64,000 nucleotides of DNA from Hydractinia symbiolongicarpus (GCF_029227915.1 NC_079885.1:28461001-28525000), one strand, 5' to 3'. Positions 39,072 to 51,756 are shown, numbered from the stretch's first letter. A program made the numbers and translations. Notes: generated from the sequence alone by a model not told the origin.

Positions 39072-39907
39072 TTAAAGCAAATAGATGATCTTACTCAGGA
39101 GAATCCACTGGATAAGAATGATGGCCCATGTGTTAAGAAATTGGATGAAACATTGTGTTCATTAAATGTCGAGCGACAGGCTTATCATGGTAAAAGTTTT
39201 GTGGGAAATCATGTTCACAAAATGTTACAAGTAAGAAAATTAACAAATTTTACAAGTTTTCTTTTTTGCATGTGTATCAAGGACTTTATGTATTCATCAT
39301 ATATATTTTTTCAATTTTAGCATAAAAACCTAATCAAACTGTGCAATTCGTTGCCAATAATTGTATGCCAGCTTGGATTTGTTGGCACAGAAATTCATGA
39401 AGAAGCAATTAAGGCGTGTAGTGATTTTAAGAAGTTATTCATGAAATACTATTTGTGTCATAATTTGATGAATTCTTCAAATAAGTTTGATGATGAAAAA
39501 CTAAGTCAACTTGGTGAGTTGGCTTTAAAATCATACACTTTAAATTCTCTTTTATAGTAAGGCATATACTTTTCTTCAACATTTTAGATGGTGCAATCAA
39601 AGAGCTCATGAGCTTTTTCCGTTCGACTTGGCCAAATGTACGCATTACTCCCAAACTGCACATGTTAGAAGATCACGTATTGCAGTTTATCACAAAATGG
39701 AGAGTGGGGCTAGGATTATATAACGAGCAAGGTGGTGAGGGTATTCATCCTGAGTTTAATGACTTGCACAGAAAGTTCTGTCGAATGAAACCAAACCGGC
39801 GGAGACTATTCAGCATGTTAAAAGAGCATCATGCAAGAGTAAATCCTTCGGCAAAGACTTTAAAGCCTGTTGTAAAGCCCAGAAAAAGGAAGTTTGCCTT
39901 ACAATGA
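39072..39907 (+). CDS. Transposase core, exons 7-9 (third catalytic motif and C-terminus)
   Basis: Exons 39072-39230, 39321-39513 and 39588-39907 have clean acceptors (TTTTTACAAG, CAATTTTAG, CATTTTAG) and donors (GTAAGA, GTGAGT), with phase preserved at both joins. The last exon reads SFFRSTWPNVRITPKLHMLE, then GLGLYNEQGGEGIHPEFN, then CRMKPNRRRLFSMLKEHH, and ends in a basic tail KPRKRKFALQ with TGA at 39905-39907. The Glu in NEQGGEG sits where the catalytic Glu of the DDE triad is expected; the following helix with a basic face resembles the RAG1 segment after its catalytic Glu. AATAAA at 39940-39945 is the likely polyadenylation signal. This half of the gene shows no nonsense or frameshift. 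Confidence 0.85.
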
Positions 39908-39939
39908 ATGTTAATAGCTAGCTTTGTATGAAAAGTAAA

Positions 39940-39945
39940 AATAAA
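39940..39945 (+). terminator. Polyadenylation signal AATAAA of the transposase gene
   Basis: Canonical hexamer 33 bp after the transposase stop codon, on the same strand. Confidence 0.6.
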
Positions 39946-40414
39946 ACACAGTTTGGAAGCATGTACCTACCTCTTTTCCACATCAAGCCCACCAATAGAT
40001 TTGAGTGAATTTAGGACATTTTCAAAACACATTTACATCACTTTAAAAAGGTGGTAGGATACCAGGGATATATTTGCTAAAAAGTTAGATCCTTTGAAAC
40101 TTCAAATATACCATGCATAGCCCATAAGAAATTTTTCTCCATGTAAACGAAGTCGACAAACTCACAGAGAAAAATTTGGCTAATTTTTCAAGTTTGTATT
40201 CTCAGCTACGTTAACAGCGCTTTCCGGCTCCGAACAAATTAAAAACGTTTGTCTAGAGTGACCATGGATCAGATAATGCGACAATCTCTCTCAACGGTTA
40301 TAAATTAGTCCATAGGGCTTCCTTTTAATCAAAATAGACCATACACATTTCAGCTGTATTCAGCACAGCCACGTTTGCTATGGTTACCATTTTTAATCAA
40401 AACAAAATTTGACG
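39946..40414 (+). other. Right subterminal region of the transposon
   Basis: Non-coding sequence between the transposase 3' end and the right terminal repeat. No further conserved signal was identified. Confidence 0.5.
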
Positions 40415-40451
40415 CATGCGCATAATTAATTTCATACCGTAAACGAACGTG
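40415..40451 (-). repeat. Right terminal inverted repeat of the RAG1-related transposon
   Basis: Read inward on the reverse strand: CACGTTCGTTT (40451-40441), 7-bp spacer ACGGTAT, then GAAATTAATTATGCGCATG (40433-40415). Both blocks match the left end exactly; the spacer is 11 bp shorter than the left one. Confidence 0.93.
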
Positions 40452-40455
40452 TAAT
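40452..40455. repeat. Target-site duplication TAAT (right)
   Basis: Second copy of the 4-bp duplication. The satellite resumes as TGAACTGATTTTGGAC without loss of bases. Confidence 0.95.
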
Positions 40456-41340
40456 TGAACTGATTTTGGACTTTGACCTCATAAATGTGATAAATGAGAC
40501 AACTGGACCCAAGGAATAACATTCTTCTTAATTTGACATGATTACTGGAATTTAGCGATTCGCTGGGCGCTGTGGTAGCGTTTTATTTAAAAGTTTAGAT
40601 AAATAAGTCATTTTGTACTGTGGGACCAAACCTAGCCGTCAACGCGCGTTGAAGAAATAGAAACATTTTTAAAAACTACATTTCATTGACTTTCTAACGG
40701 TGTCAATCCGTTTGAGTTACAACAGTTGCGTCACATGTTCGTACCAACATGTATTTAGTGATTTGTTTCCGATATTACTAAGCTGTATCGCTTTTAACAG
40801 TGAAACGATTGACTGTGGGACTTAATTGAAGTGATTCTGGACAGTGACCTTATAAATGTGATAAATGAGCCAATTGAACTCCAAGGACCAACATTCTTCT
40901 TAATTTGACATGATTGCTGGAACTCAGCGATTACACTGGCCGTTGTGGTAGCACTTCATTTAAAAATTTATATAAAATAAGTCATTTTTTACTATGGGAC
41001 CAATCCTGGCCGTTATCGCGCGCTAAAGAAATAGAGACAGTTTTAAAAACTACATTTCAATGACTTTCTAACGGTATCAATCCGCTTGAGTTACAACGGT
41101 TGCGTCACATATTCGTACCAACATGTATTTAGTGATTTTTTTCCGATATTACTAAGTTGTATCGCTTTTAACAGTGAAACGATTGACTCTGGGACTTACT
41201 TGAAGTAACTTTGGACTGTGACCTTTTAAATGTGATAAGTGAGCCAAATGGACCCAAGAAGTAAAATTCTTCTTAATTTGTCATGATTGCTGCAATTCAA
41301 CGATTACACTCGGCCCAATGGTAGCGCTTCACTTAATAAT

Positions 41341-43065
41341 TTAGATATAAATGTGATAAGTGAATCAATTGGACCCAAGAAATAACATTCTTCTTAATTT
41401 GACATGATTGCTGGAATTTACCGATTTCACTGGGCGCTGTGGTAGCGCTTCATTTCAAAATTTAAATAAATAAGTCGTTTTGTACTGGGGGACCAATCCT
41501 AGCCGTTAGCGCACGCTGAAGAAAGAAAGACAGTTTTAAAAACTACATTTCATTGACTTTCTAACGGTATCAGTCCGTTTCAATTACAACGGTTGCGTCA
41601 CATATTCGTACCAACATGTATTTAGCGATATTTTTCTGATAATACTAGGTTGTACGCTTTTAACAGTGAAACGATTGACTGTGGGAATTATTTGAACTGA
41701 TTTTGGACTGTGACCTTATAAATGTGATAAGTGAGTCAATTGGACCCAAGAATTACATTTTTCTTAATTTGACATGATTGCTGGAATTAACCGATTTCGC
41801 TGGGCGCTGTGGTATAGCTTTATTTAAAGGTTTAGATAAATAAGTCATTTTGTACTGTGGGAGCAATCCTAGCCGTTATCGCGCGCTGAAGAAATAGAGA
41901 CAGTTTTAAAAACTACATTTCAATGACTTTCTAACGGAATCAGTCCGCTTGAGTTACAACGGTTGCGTCACATATTCGTACCAACATGTATTTAGTGATT
42001 TTTTTCCGATATCACTAAGTTGTATCGCTTTTAACAGTGAAGCGGTTGACTCTGGGACTTATATGAAGTAACTTTGGACTGTGACCTTATAAATGTTATA
42101 AGTGAGCCAACTGGACCCCAAGAAATAACATTCTTCTAAATTTGACATGATTGCCGAAACTCAGCGATTACACTGGTCGCTGTTTGGAGCACTTCATTTA
42201 AAAATTTAGATATAAATGTGATAAGTGAGTCAATTGGACCCAAGAAATAACATTCTTCTTAATTTGACATGATTGCTGGAATTTACCGATTTCACTGGGC
42301 GCTGTGGTAGCGCTTCATTTCAAAATTTAGATAAATAAGTCGTTTTGTACTGTGGGACCAATCCTAGCCGTTAGCGCACGCTGAAGAAAGAAAGACAGTT
42401 TTAAAAACTACATTTCATTGACTTTCTAACGGTATCAGTCCGTTTCAATTACAACGGTTGCGTCACATATTCGTACCAACATGTATTTAGCGATATTTTT
42501 CTGATAATACTAGGTTGTACGCTTTTAACAGTGAAACGATTGACTGTGGGACTTATTTGAACTGATTTTGGACTGTGACCTTATAAATGTGATAAGTGAG
42601 TCAATTGGACCCAAGAATTAACATTTTTCTTAATTTGACATGCTTGCTGGAATTAACCGATTTCGCTGGGCGCTGTGGTATAGCTTTATTTAAAGGTTTA
42701 GATAAATAAGTCATTTTGTACTGTGGGAGCAATCCTAGCCGTTATCGCGCGCTGAAGAAATAGAGACAGTTTTAAAAACTACATTTCAATGACTTTCTAA
42801 CGGAATCAGTCCGCTTGAGTTACAACGGTTGCGTCACATATTCGTACCAACATGTATTTAGTGATTTTTTTCCGATATCACTAAGTTGTATCGCTTTTAA
42901 CAGTGAAGCGGTTGACTCTGGGACTTATATGAAGTAACTTTGGACTGTGACCTTATAAATGTTATAAGTGAGCCAACTGGACCCCAAGAAATAACATTCT
43001 TCTTAATTTGACATGATTGCCGAAACTCAGCGATTACACTGGTCGCTGTTTGGAGCACTTCATTT
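41341..43065 (-). repeat. Tandem duplication, 865-bp period
   Basis: 41341-42200 recurs at 42206-43065, each copy opening with the truncated-monomer junction TTTAGATATAAATGTGATAA. The period is not a multiple of 372 because the unit includes a monomer with a large internal deletion. Confidence 0.82.
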
Positions 43066-43616
43066 AAAAATTTAGATAAAGAAGTCTTTTTTTACTATGG
43101 GACCAATCCTGGCCGTTAGCGCGCGTTAAAGAAATAGAGACAGTTTCAAGAACTACATTTCAAGGACTTTCTAACGGTATCAGTCCGTTTGTGTTACAAC
43201 GATTGCGTCACATATTCGTACCAACATGTATTTAGCGATATTTTTCTAATAATACTAGGTTGTATCGCTTTTAACAGTGAAACGATTGACTGTGGGACTT
43301 AATTGAACTGATTTTGGACTGTGACCTTATAAATGTGATAAGTAAGACAATTGGACCCAAGAAATAACATTCTTCTTAATTTGACATGATTGCTGGAATT
43401 TACCGATTTCACTGGGCGCTGTGGTAGCGCTTTATTTCAAAACTTAGATAAATAAGTCGTTTTGTACTGTGGCACCAATCCAAGCCTTTAGCGCGTGCTG
43501 AAGAAATAGAAAAATATTCAAAAACTACATTTCATTGACTTTCTAACTGTGTCAATCCGTTTGAGTTACAACGGTTGCGTCACGTATTCGTACCAACAAG
43601 TAGTTAGTGATTTTTT

Positions 43617-46600
43617 TCCGATATTACTAAGTTGTATCGCTTTTAACAGTGAAACGATTGACTGTGGGACTTAATTGAACTGATTCTGGACTGTGATCTT
43701 TTCAATGTGATAAATGAGCCAATTGGACTACGAGGAATAACATTCCTCTTAATTTCACATGATTGCTGGAATTCAACGATTACAATGAGCGCTGTGGTAG
43801 CGCGTCATTTAAAAATTTAGATAAATAAGTCATATTTACTATGGGACCAATCCTGGCCGTTAGCACGCGCTGAATATATAGGAACAGTTTAAAAAACTAC
43901 ATTTCATTGACTTTCTAGCGGTATCAATCTGTTTAAGTTACAACGGTTGCGAAACATATTCGTACCAACATGTATGTAGCGATATTTTCCGCTGTTACCA
44001 GGTTGCATCGCTGTTAACAGTGAAACGATTGACTGTATGACTTAATTGAACTGATTGGACTCCAAGAAATAACATTCTTCTTAACTTGACATAATTGCAG
44101 GATCTCAGCGATTACACTGGGGCCTGTGGTAGCGCTTTATATAAAAATTTAGATAAATAAGTCATTTTTTACTGTGGGACCAAACCCAGCCGTGAGCGCG
44201 CGTTGAAGAAATAGAAACATTTTTAAAAACTACATTTCATTGACTTTCTAACGGTGTCAATCCGTTTGAGTTACAACAGTTGCGTCACATGTTCGTACCA
44301 ACATGTATTTAGTGATTTGTTTCCGATATTACTAAGTTGTATCGCTTTTAACAGTGAAACGATTGACTGTGGGACTTAATTGAAGTGATTCTGGACTGTG
44401 ACCTTATAAATGTGATAAATGAGCCAATTGAACTCCAAGGAACAACATTCTTCTTAATTTGACATGATTGCTGGAACTCAGCGATTACACTGGGCGTTGT
44501 GGTAGCACTTTATTTAAAAATTTAGATAAATAAGTCATTTCTTACTGTAGGACCAATCCTAGCCATTATTGCGCGCTAAAGAAATAGAGACAGTTTTAAA
44601 AACTACATTTCAATGACTTTCTAACGGTATCAATCCGCTTGAGTTACAACGGTTGCGTCACATATTCGTACCAAGATGTATTTAGTGATTTTTTTCCGAT
44701 ATTACTAAGTTGTATCGCTTTTAACAGTGAAACGATTGACTGTGGCACTTAATTGAACTGATTTTGGACTGTGACCTTATAAATGTCATAAATGAGCCAA
44801 TTGAACTCCAAGGAATAACATTCTTCTTAATTTGACATGATTGCTGGAATTTACCGATTTCACTGGGCGCTGTGGTAGCGCTTTATTTCAAAACTTAGAT
44901 AAATAAGTCGTTTTGTACTGTGGCACCAATCCAAGCCTTTAGCGCGTGCTGAAGAAATAGAAAAATATTCAAAAACTACATTTCATTGACTTTCTAACTG
45001 TGTCAATCCGTTTGAGTTACAACGGTTGCGTCACGTATTCGTACCAACAAGTAGTTAGTGATTTTTTTCCGATATTACTAAGTTGTATCGCTTTTAACAG
45101 TGAAACGATTGACTGTGGGACTTAATTGAACTGATTCTGGACTGTGATCTTTTCAATGTGATAAATGAGCCAATTGGACTACGAGGAATAACATTCCTCT
45201 TAATTTCACATGATTGCTGGAATTCAACGATTACAATGAGCGCTGTGGTAGCGCGTCATTTAAAAATTTAGATAAATAAGTCATATTTACTATGGGACCA
45301 ATCCTGGCCGTTAGCACGCGCTGAATATATAGGAACAGTTTAAAAAACTACATTTCATTGACTTTCTAGCGGTATCAATCTGTTTAAGTTACAACGGTTG
45401 CGAAACATATTCGTACCAACATGTATGTAGCGATATTTTCCGCTGTTACCAGGTTGCATCGCTGTTAACAGTGAAACGATTGACTGAATGACTTAATTGA
45501 ACTGATTGGACTCCAAGAAATAACATTCTTCTTAACTTGACATAATTGCAGGATCTCAGCGATTACACTGGGGCCTGTGGTAGCGCTTTATATAAAAATT
45601 TAGATAAATAAGTCATTTTTTACTGTGGGACCAAACCTAGCCGTGAGCGCGCGTTGAAGAAATAGAAACATTTTTAAAAACTACATTTCATTGACTTTCT
45701 AACGGTGTCAATCCGTTTGAGTTACAACAGTTGCGTCACATGTTCGTACCAACATGTATTTAGTGATTTGTTTCCGATATTACTAAGTTGTATCGCTTTT
45801 AACAGTGAAACGATTGACTGTGGGACTTAATTGAACTGATTCTGGACTGTGATCTTTTCAATGTGATAAATGAGCCAATTGGACTACGAGGAATAACATT
45901 CCTCTTAATTTCACATGATTGCTGGAATTCAACGATTACAATGAGCGCTGTGGTAGCGCGTCATTTAAAAATTTAGATAAATAAGTCATATTTACTATGG
46001 GACCAATCCTGGCCGTTAGCACGCGCTGAATATATAGGAACAGTTTAAAAAACTACATTTCATTGACTTTCTAGCGGTATCAATCTGTTTAAGTTACAAC
46101 GGTTGCGAAACATATTCGTACCAACATGTATGTAGCGATATTTTCCGCTGTTACCAGGTTGCATCGCTGTTAACAGTGAAACGATTGACTGTATGACTTA
46201 ATTGAACTGATTGGACTCCAAGAAATAACATTCTTCTTAACTTGACATAATTGCAGGATCTCAGCGATTACACTGGGGCCTGTGGTAGCGCTTTATATAA
46301 AAATTTAGATAAATAAGTCATTTTTTACTGTGGGACCAAACCCAGCCGTGAGCGCGCGTTGAAGAAATAGAAACATTTTTAAAAACTACATTTCATTGAC
46401 TTTCTAACGGTGTCAATCCGTTTGAGTTACAACAGTTGCGTCACATGTTCGTACCAACATGTATTTAGTGATTTGTTTCCGATATTACTAAGTTGTATCG
46501 CTTTTAACAGTGAAACGATTGACTGTGGGACTTAATTGAAGTGATTCTGGACTGTGACCTTATAAATGTGATAAATGAGCCAATTGAACTCCAAGGAACA

Positions 46601-47992
46601 ACATTCTTCTTAATTTGACATGATTGCTGGAACTCAGCGATTACACTGGGCGTTGTGGTAGCACTTTATTTAAAAATTTAGATAAATAAGTCATTTCTTA
46701 CTGTAGGACCAATCCTAGCCATTATTGCGCGCTAAAGAAATAGAGACAGTTTTAAAAACTACATTTCAATGACTTTCTAACGGTATCAATCCGCTTGAGT
46801 TACAACGGTTGCGTCACATATTCGTACCAAGATGTATTTAGTGATTTTTTTCCGATATTACTAAGTTGTATCGCTTTTAACAGTGAAACGATTGACTGTG
46901 GCACTTAATTGAACTGATTTTGGACTGTGACCTTATAAATGTCATAAATGAGCCAATTGAACTCCAAGGAATAACATTCTTCTTAATTTGACATGATTGC
47001 TGGAATTTACCGATTTCACTGGGCGCTGTGGTAGCGCTTTATTTCAAAACTTAGATAAATAAGTCGTTTTGTACTGTGGCACCAATCCAAGCCTTTAGCG
47101 CGTGCTGAAGAAATAGAAAAATATTCAAAAACTACATTTCATTGACTTTCTAACTGTGTCAATCCGTTTGAGTTACAACGGTTGCGTCACGTATTCGTAC
47201 CAACAAGTAGTTAGTGATTTTTTTCCGATATTACTAAGTTGTATCGCTTTTAACAGTGAAACGATTGACTGTGGGACTTAATTGAACTGATTCTGGACTG
47301 TGATCTTTTCAATGTGATAAATGAGCCAATTGGACTACGAGGAATAACATTCCTCTTAATTTCACATGATTGCTGGAATTCAACGATTACAATGAGCGCT
47401 GTGGTAGCGCGTCATTTAAAAATTTAGATAAATAAGTCATATTTACTATGGGACCAATCCTGGCCGTTAGCACGCGCTGAATATATAGGAACAGTTTAAA
47501 AAACTACATTTCATTGACTTTCTAGCGGTATCAATCTGTTTAAGTTACAACGGTTGCGAAACATATTCGTACCAACATGTATGTAGCGATATTTTCCGCT
47601 GTTACCAGGTTGCATCGCTGTTAACAGTGAAACGATTGACTGAATGACTTAATTGAACTGATTGGACTCCAAGAAATAACATTCTTCTTAACTTGACATA
47701 ATTGCAGGATCTCAGCGATTACACTGGGGCCTGTGGTAGCGCTTTATATAAAAATTTAGATAAATAAGTCATTTTTTACTGTGGGACCAAACCTAGCCGT
47801 GAGCGCGCGTTGAAGAAATAGAAACATTTTTAAAAACTACATTTCATTGACTTTCTAACGGTGTCAATCCGTTTGAGTTACAACAGTTGCGTCACATGTT
47901 CGTACCAACATGTATTTAGTGATTTGTTTCCGATATTACTAAGTTGTATCGCTTTTAACAGTGAAACGATTGACTGTGGGACTTAATTGAAG
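43617..47992 (-). repeat. Tandem higher-order duplication, 2156-bp period
   Basis: 43617-45836 recurs at 45773-47992 with offset 2156. The unit spans about six monomers with deletions. Shared private features include GATCTCAGCGATTACACTGG (44101/46257) and AAGCCTTTAGCGCG (44935/47091). Copies look almost identical. Confidence 0.83.
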
Positions 47993-48837
47993 TGATTCTG
48001 GACTGTGACCTTATAAATGTGATAAATGAGCCAATTGAACTCCAAGGAACAACATTCTTCTTAATTTGACATGATTGCTGGAACTCAGCGATTACACTGG
48101 GCGTTGTGGTAGCACTTCATTTAAAAATTTAGATAAATAAGTCATTTCTTACTGTAGGACCAATCCTAGCCATTATTGCGCGCTAAAGAAATAGAGACAG
48201 TTTTAAAAACTACATTTCAATGACTTTCTAACGGGATCAATCCGCTTGAGTTACAACGGTTGCGTCACATATTCGTACCAAGATGTATTTAGTGATTTTT
48301 TTCCGATATTACTAAGTTGTATCGCTTTTAACAGTGAAACGATTGACTGTGGCACTTAATTGAACTGATTTTGGACTGTGACCTTATAAATGTCATAAAT
48401 GAGCCAATTGAACTCCAAGGAATAACATTCTTCTTAATTTGACATGATTGCCGGAACTCAGCGATTACACTGGCCGTTGTGGTAGCACTTCATTTAAAAA
48501 TTTATATAAAATAAGTCATTTTTTACTATGGGACCAATCCTGGCCGTTATCGCGCGCTAAAGAAATAGAGACAGTTTTAAAAACTAAATTTCAATGACTT
48601 TCTAACGGTATCAATCCGCTTGAATTACAACGGTTGCGTCACGTATTCGTATCAACATGTATTTAGTGATTTTTTTCCGATATTACTAAGTTGTATCGCT
48701 TTTAACAGTGAAACGATTGACTCTGGGACTTACTTGAAGTAACTTTGGACTGTGACCTTATAAATGTGATCAGTGAGCCAAACGGACCCAAGAAAAAAAA
48801 TTCTTCTTAATTTGTCATGATTGCTGCAATTCAACGA

Positions 48838-51756
48838 TTACACTCGGCCCAATGGTAGCGCTTCACTTAATAATTTAGATATAAATGTGATAAGTGAGTC
48901 AATTGGACCCAATGCATGTTTTTTAATCATGTCTGATGTGTTGATACTCGCATCTTTTGTTATCGTTATTGCTCGTCTATCCAACGATCGTAATTTTTGT
49001 GATTGTGTTGCTGTTAAATTTAAAAATGACAAGCAATTATATCGAATAACAGATTGTATGATAGATCGATAAACACGTCTGATAGCTTCTTCGTTCAAGA
49101 AATACTTGAGTTTACACAACAACCTTAACTTTGACGAGGACTTTTTGTACATACTATCAAATTGCGGACCAATATTAAGAGTGTGATCGATTACTGTACC
49201 AAGATATTTATAAGATGTAGTCACATTGATTGGTACTCCGTCAAAAAGCAATGCAAAGTCAGCTTTTGACATTGCTAATCTTTTTGCTGTCCCAAATAGC
49301 ACGCACTCAGTCTTTCCAGGTTTTAAATTAATCACAAGTTCATTTTCACGAAAGTATGAGCTGATGTTCTTTAAATCATTATTTAACAATTCTTCTATCT
49401 GAGAAATTTTGTTTGAAGAAACGTAGATAACAGTATCATCAGCGAATTCCACAACGTCAGCTTTTTTCAGAATGTCCGGAAAATCGTTAAAGAAAATTAA
49501 AAACAGTAGAGGTCCAAGGATAGAACCTTGTGGCACCCCACACAAAACCGGATAAGGATCGGATAACACATCGTCAAAACCAACAATTTGTTTTCTGTCA
49601 AACAAATAGCTCTCAAACCACTGAAGTGTGACATTGCTTACCCCATATTGTTTTAACTTTGCTAGAAGGGTTGCGTGTCCAAGGGTATCGAAAGCTTTCG
49701 ATAAGTCAATGAATATCGCGCCAGTAATTTTTCCTTTGTCTGCAGCTTTTCTTATATCATCTAACAATAATGCTGTTGCAAGCTCGGTCGATCTCTTTTT
49801 ACGGTAGCCAAATTGCTTCTCTGACAGTAAATTGTTGGATTCTAAATATTCACTCAATTGGTTGTGGACAGCTTTTTCCATAATTTTGGACAGCACAGGC
49901 AGTATTGAAATAGGGCGGTAATTATCAGGATTTGCTCGTTCTCCAGATTTGTGAAGAGGTTTGATCAAAGCAATTTTCCATTCAGTTGGCATAACTCCGG
50001 TCTTTAAAGAAAGATTTACAATGAATGCCATTGGTTTTGAAATCATCTCGGCACTGTCCTTTATCAAGTTAGGAGGTAAATTATCAAATCCAGTTGCTTT
50101 GCTACGCTTTAACGATTTCAGTTCTTTTTGGATGTACACTTTGCTGACATACGAAAACTCAAAGACTTCCTCAGTTCTAGAGCGATTCTGTTGTTGACGT
50201 TTCCAAGCGAAATTGACGAGTGGTATAAAACGATTCTTCAAATCCCGAGCAACAGTACTAAAGAAATTACAAAACTTGTTTGCTTTCGAACGGTTACTGG
50301 CTTGGTCGTCAACAGGTTTTACTAACGATTCAGGTGTTTTATTGTTGGACGGAAAAACTGACTTTAAAGCTTTCCAAAATTTTTGAGGATTGTTTCGATT
50401 TTCGTACAATAAATCTTGATGGTAAGTTCTTTTTGCTTTTCGAACTAAATTGTTGCAGTGGTTTCTGGCAATTTTAAATGAAGTCCAGTCGTTTTTATTT
50501 TTAGATCTTCGCGCTTTGCGTAACAATTGATCTTTATGATTAATCTGCCCTTTTACTTCCTGTGTGAGCCATGGACAATGTATTCCCTTTACTCGTTTGG
50601 TTATCTTGGGAGCATGCTTGTTATATACCGTTGTTAAAATATCTTTGAAAAATGTCCATGCACGATTTACATCAGTCATATCATAAAGTGCATTCCACTC
50701 TTCCGATTCAAGATCACGGCACATATGCGATTTGTTGTATTTTGAATAATTACGACATGTAATAGTTTTGAATTGGTATTTAACGTGATTCATTTTACGC
50801 ACGCATCCTATCATGTCATGATCGCTGAAATCTAATGGTGCTACATCAACCGTAGATATTAAACTTTTGTTGTTAGTTAAAATAATGTCAATTATAGTAC
50901 TCGTATCTTCAGTCACTCGAGTTGGTTTAGTTATCAATTGAACAAAACCGTGCAAAGTAATCAAGTCTTTTAATTCTCTGCATATATTTCTATTTCCGTA
51001 GTTAACATTGAAGTCCCCAAGGATTATAGTCTCAAGATTTGTACTGTTAATGAGAGTTAACATATCATCGAAAATGTTGTTAAAATGTGCGTGAAGATAA
51101 TTTGACCCATCCGGGGGTCTGTAAAAACTCCCAACTAAGAAACTTTTTGAGTTTTTCTGGAATATTTCTATAATGATACCTTCAACTTCATCTCTTTCAA
51201 GATCTTTTCTTCGTTTCCAACTGATTTTATTTGATATATACATGGCAACACCACCGTGGGTACCATTTGTTCTGTTCTTTTTAATGAACTTGTACCCCGG
51301 AATTTGATACAAACTATCGTCATCGTTAAAACTGTGAGAATGAATATGTGTTTCGGATAGTGTTAATAAATCTACGTTTTTATACAAACCAAAAAACGAT
51401 TGGATTTTTTCAAAACTTTGTAATAACCCTCTGATATTTTGATGAAATATGCGTATTCCTTTTTTCTTTATCAAATTCTCCATACATGGATTAGGACCGA
51501 GACATGTCTCCACATCTCCACATATGATCAACAAAATGTGTAACAACGATCTCGGTTTGAATTTCGAATAATTTTTCTTCTGTGTAAATAAAGATGATAA
51601 AGCAAAGTTCTCCTGCTCATACATATCCTCTGCATTCATCGTAATGCTAACACCATCGTTTGTACAAAAATTCTTTTTGCTCACTCGGAAAACCGTAAGC
51701 CAAACTATGAAAATAAAAACTGCCAGCCACAAGCCAGTGACCGCACGTTCCGCCAT
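48838..51756 (-). CDS. LINE polyprotein: endonuclease plus reverse transcriptase, C-terminus replaced by satellite
   Basis: 972 codons. Residues 7-23 form a hydrophobic segment (signal-anchor-like). Residues 81-88 are a 2A-like motif with DVETCLGP in place of DxExNPGP. An AP-type endonuclease spans about 101-320: FHQNIRG (N107), SETH (E135), GDFNVNYG (D248, N250) and SDHD (311-314). Reverse transcriptase spans about 550-860: ATGFDNLP, NYRPISILP (612-620), IFIDLSKAFD (681-690), GVPQGSILGPLLF (740-752) and catalytic FADD (771-774). Residues after about 948 (GPIDSLITF...) are translated satellite, so the real C-terminus is absent. ATG at 51756 sits in AAGATGGCGG. Up to the junction there is no stop or frameshift. 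The enzyme would copy its RNA at a nicked target. CR1/L2 group (Jockey superfamily) by layout; the exact clade is uncertain. Confidence 0.88.
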   Translation of the reverse strand: MAERAVTGLWLAVFIFIVWLTVFRVSKKNFCTNDGVSITMNAEDMYEQENFALSSLFTQKKNYSKFKPRSLLHILLIICGDVETCLGPNPCMENLIKKKGIRIFHQNIRGLLQSFEKIQSFFGLYKNVDLLTLSETHIHSHSFNDDDSLYQIPGYKFIKKNRTNGTHGGVAMYISNKISWKRRKDLERDEVEGIIIEIFQKNSKSFLVGSFYRPPDGSNYLHAHFNNIFDDMLTLINSTNLETIILGDFNVNYGNRNICRELKDLITLHGFVQLITKPTRVTEDTSTIIDIILTNNKSLISTVDVAPLDFSDHDMIGCVRKMNHVKYQFKTITCRNYSKYNKSHMCRDLESEEWNALYDMTDVNRAWTFFKDILTTVYNKHAPKITKRVKGIHCPWLTQEVKGQINHKDQLLRKARRSKNKNDWTSFKIARNHCNNLVRKAKRTYHQDLLYENRNNPQKFWKALKSVFPSNNKTPESLVKPVDDQASNRSKANKFCNFFSTVARDLKNRFIPLVNFAWKRQQQNRSRTEEVFEFSYVSKVYIQKELKSLKRSKATGFDNLPPNLIKDSAEMISKPMAFIVNLSLKTGVMPTEWKIALIKPLHKSGERANPDNYRPISILPVLSKIMEKAVHNQLSEYLESNNLLSEKQFGYRKKRSTELATALLLDDIRKAADKGKITGAIFIDLSKAFDTLGHATLLAKLKQYGVSNVTLQWFESYLFDRKQIVGFDDVLSDPYPVLCGVPQGSILGPLLFLIFFNDFPDILKKADVVEFADDTVIYVSSNKISQIEELLNNDLKNISSYFRENELVINLKPGKTECVLFGTAKRLAMSKADFALLFDGVPINVTTSYKYLGTVIDHTLNIGPQFDSMYKKSSSKLRLLCKLKYFLNEEAIRRVYRSIIQSVIRYNCLSFLNLTATQSQKLRSLDRRAITITKDASINTSDMIKKHALGPIDSLITFISKLLSEALPLGRV
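48880..48910 (-). repeat. Deleted-monomer junction next to the LINE
   Basis: TTTAGATATAAATGTGATAAGTGA joins two parts of the monomer normally about 220 bp apart (motif given in two overlapping parts: TTTAGATATAAATG, AAATGTGATAAGTGA). The same junction occurs at about 41341 and 42206, so it arose once and spread by array amplification before the LINE arrived beside it. Confidence 0.75.

Larger units (their letters stand above)
40452..48910 (-). repeat. Satellite array, reversed orientation (segment 2)
   Basis: About 23 monomers of the same satellite, reversed. It resumes exactly where the transposon interrupted it. Contains the 865-bp and 2156-bp higher-order duplications listed separately, and several internally deleted monomers (for example TTGAACTGATTGGACTCC near 44050, 45495 and 46206, lacking about 40 bp). 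No gene or RNA seen. Confidence 0.97.

Noticed and set aside
37933-39907. Classifying the core as a canonical RAG1/Transib transposase
   Set aside because: Although the order of motifs is RAG1-like, the second catalytic motif differs and the duplication is 4 bp (TAAT), not the 5 bp typical of Transib; Chapaev/N-RAG-TP fits better.
49961-50477. Plus-strand open frames over the LINE
   Set aside because: Antisense shadows of the 972-codon LINE protein.
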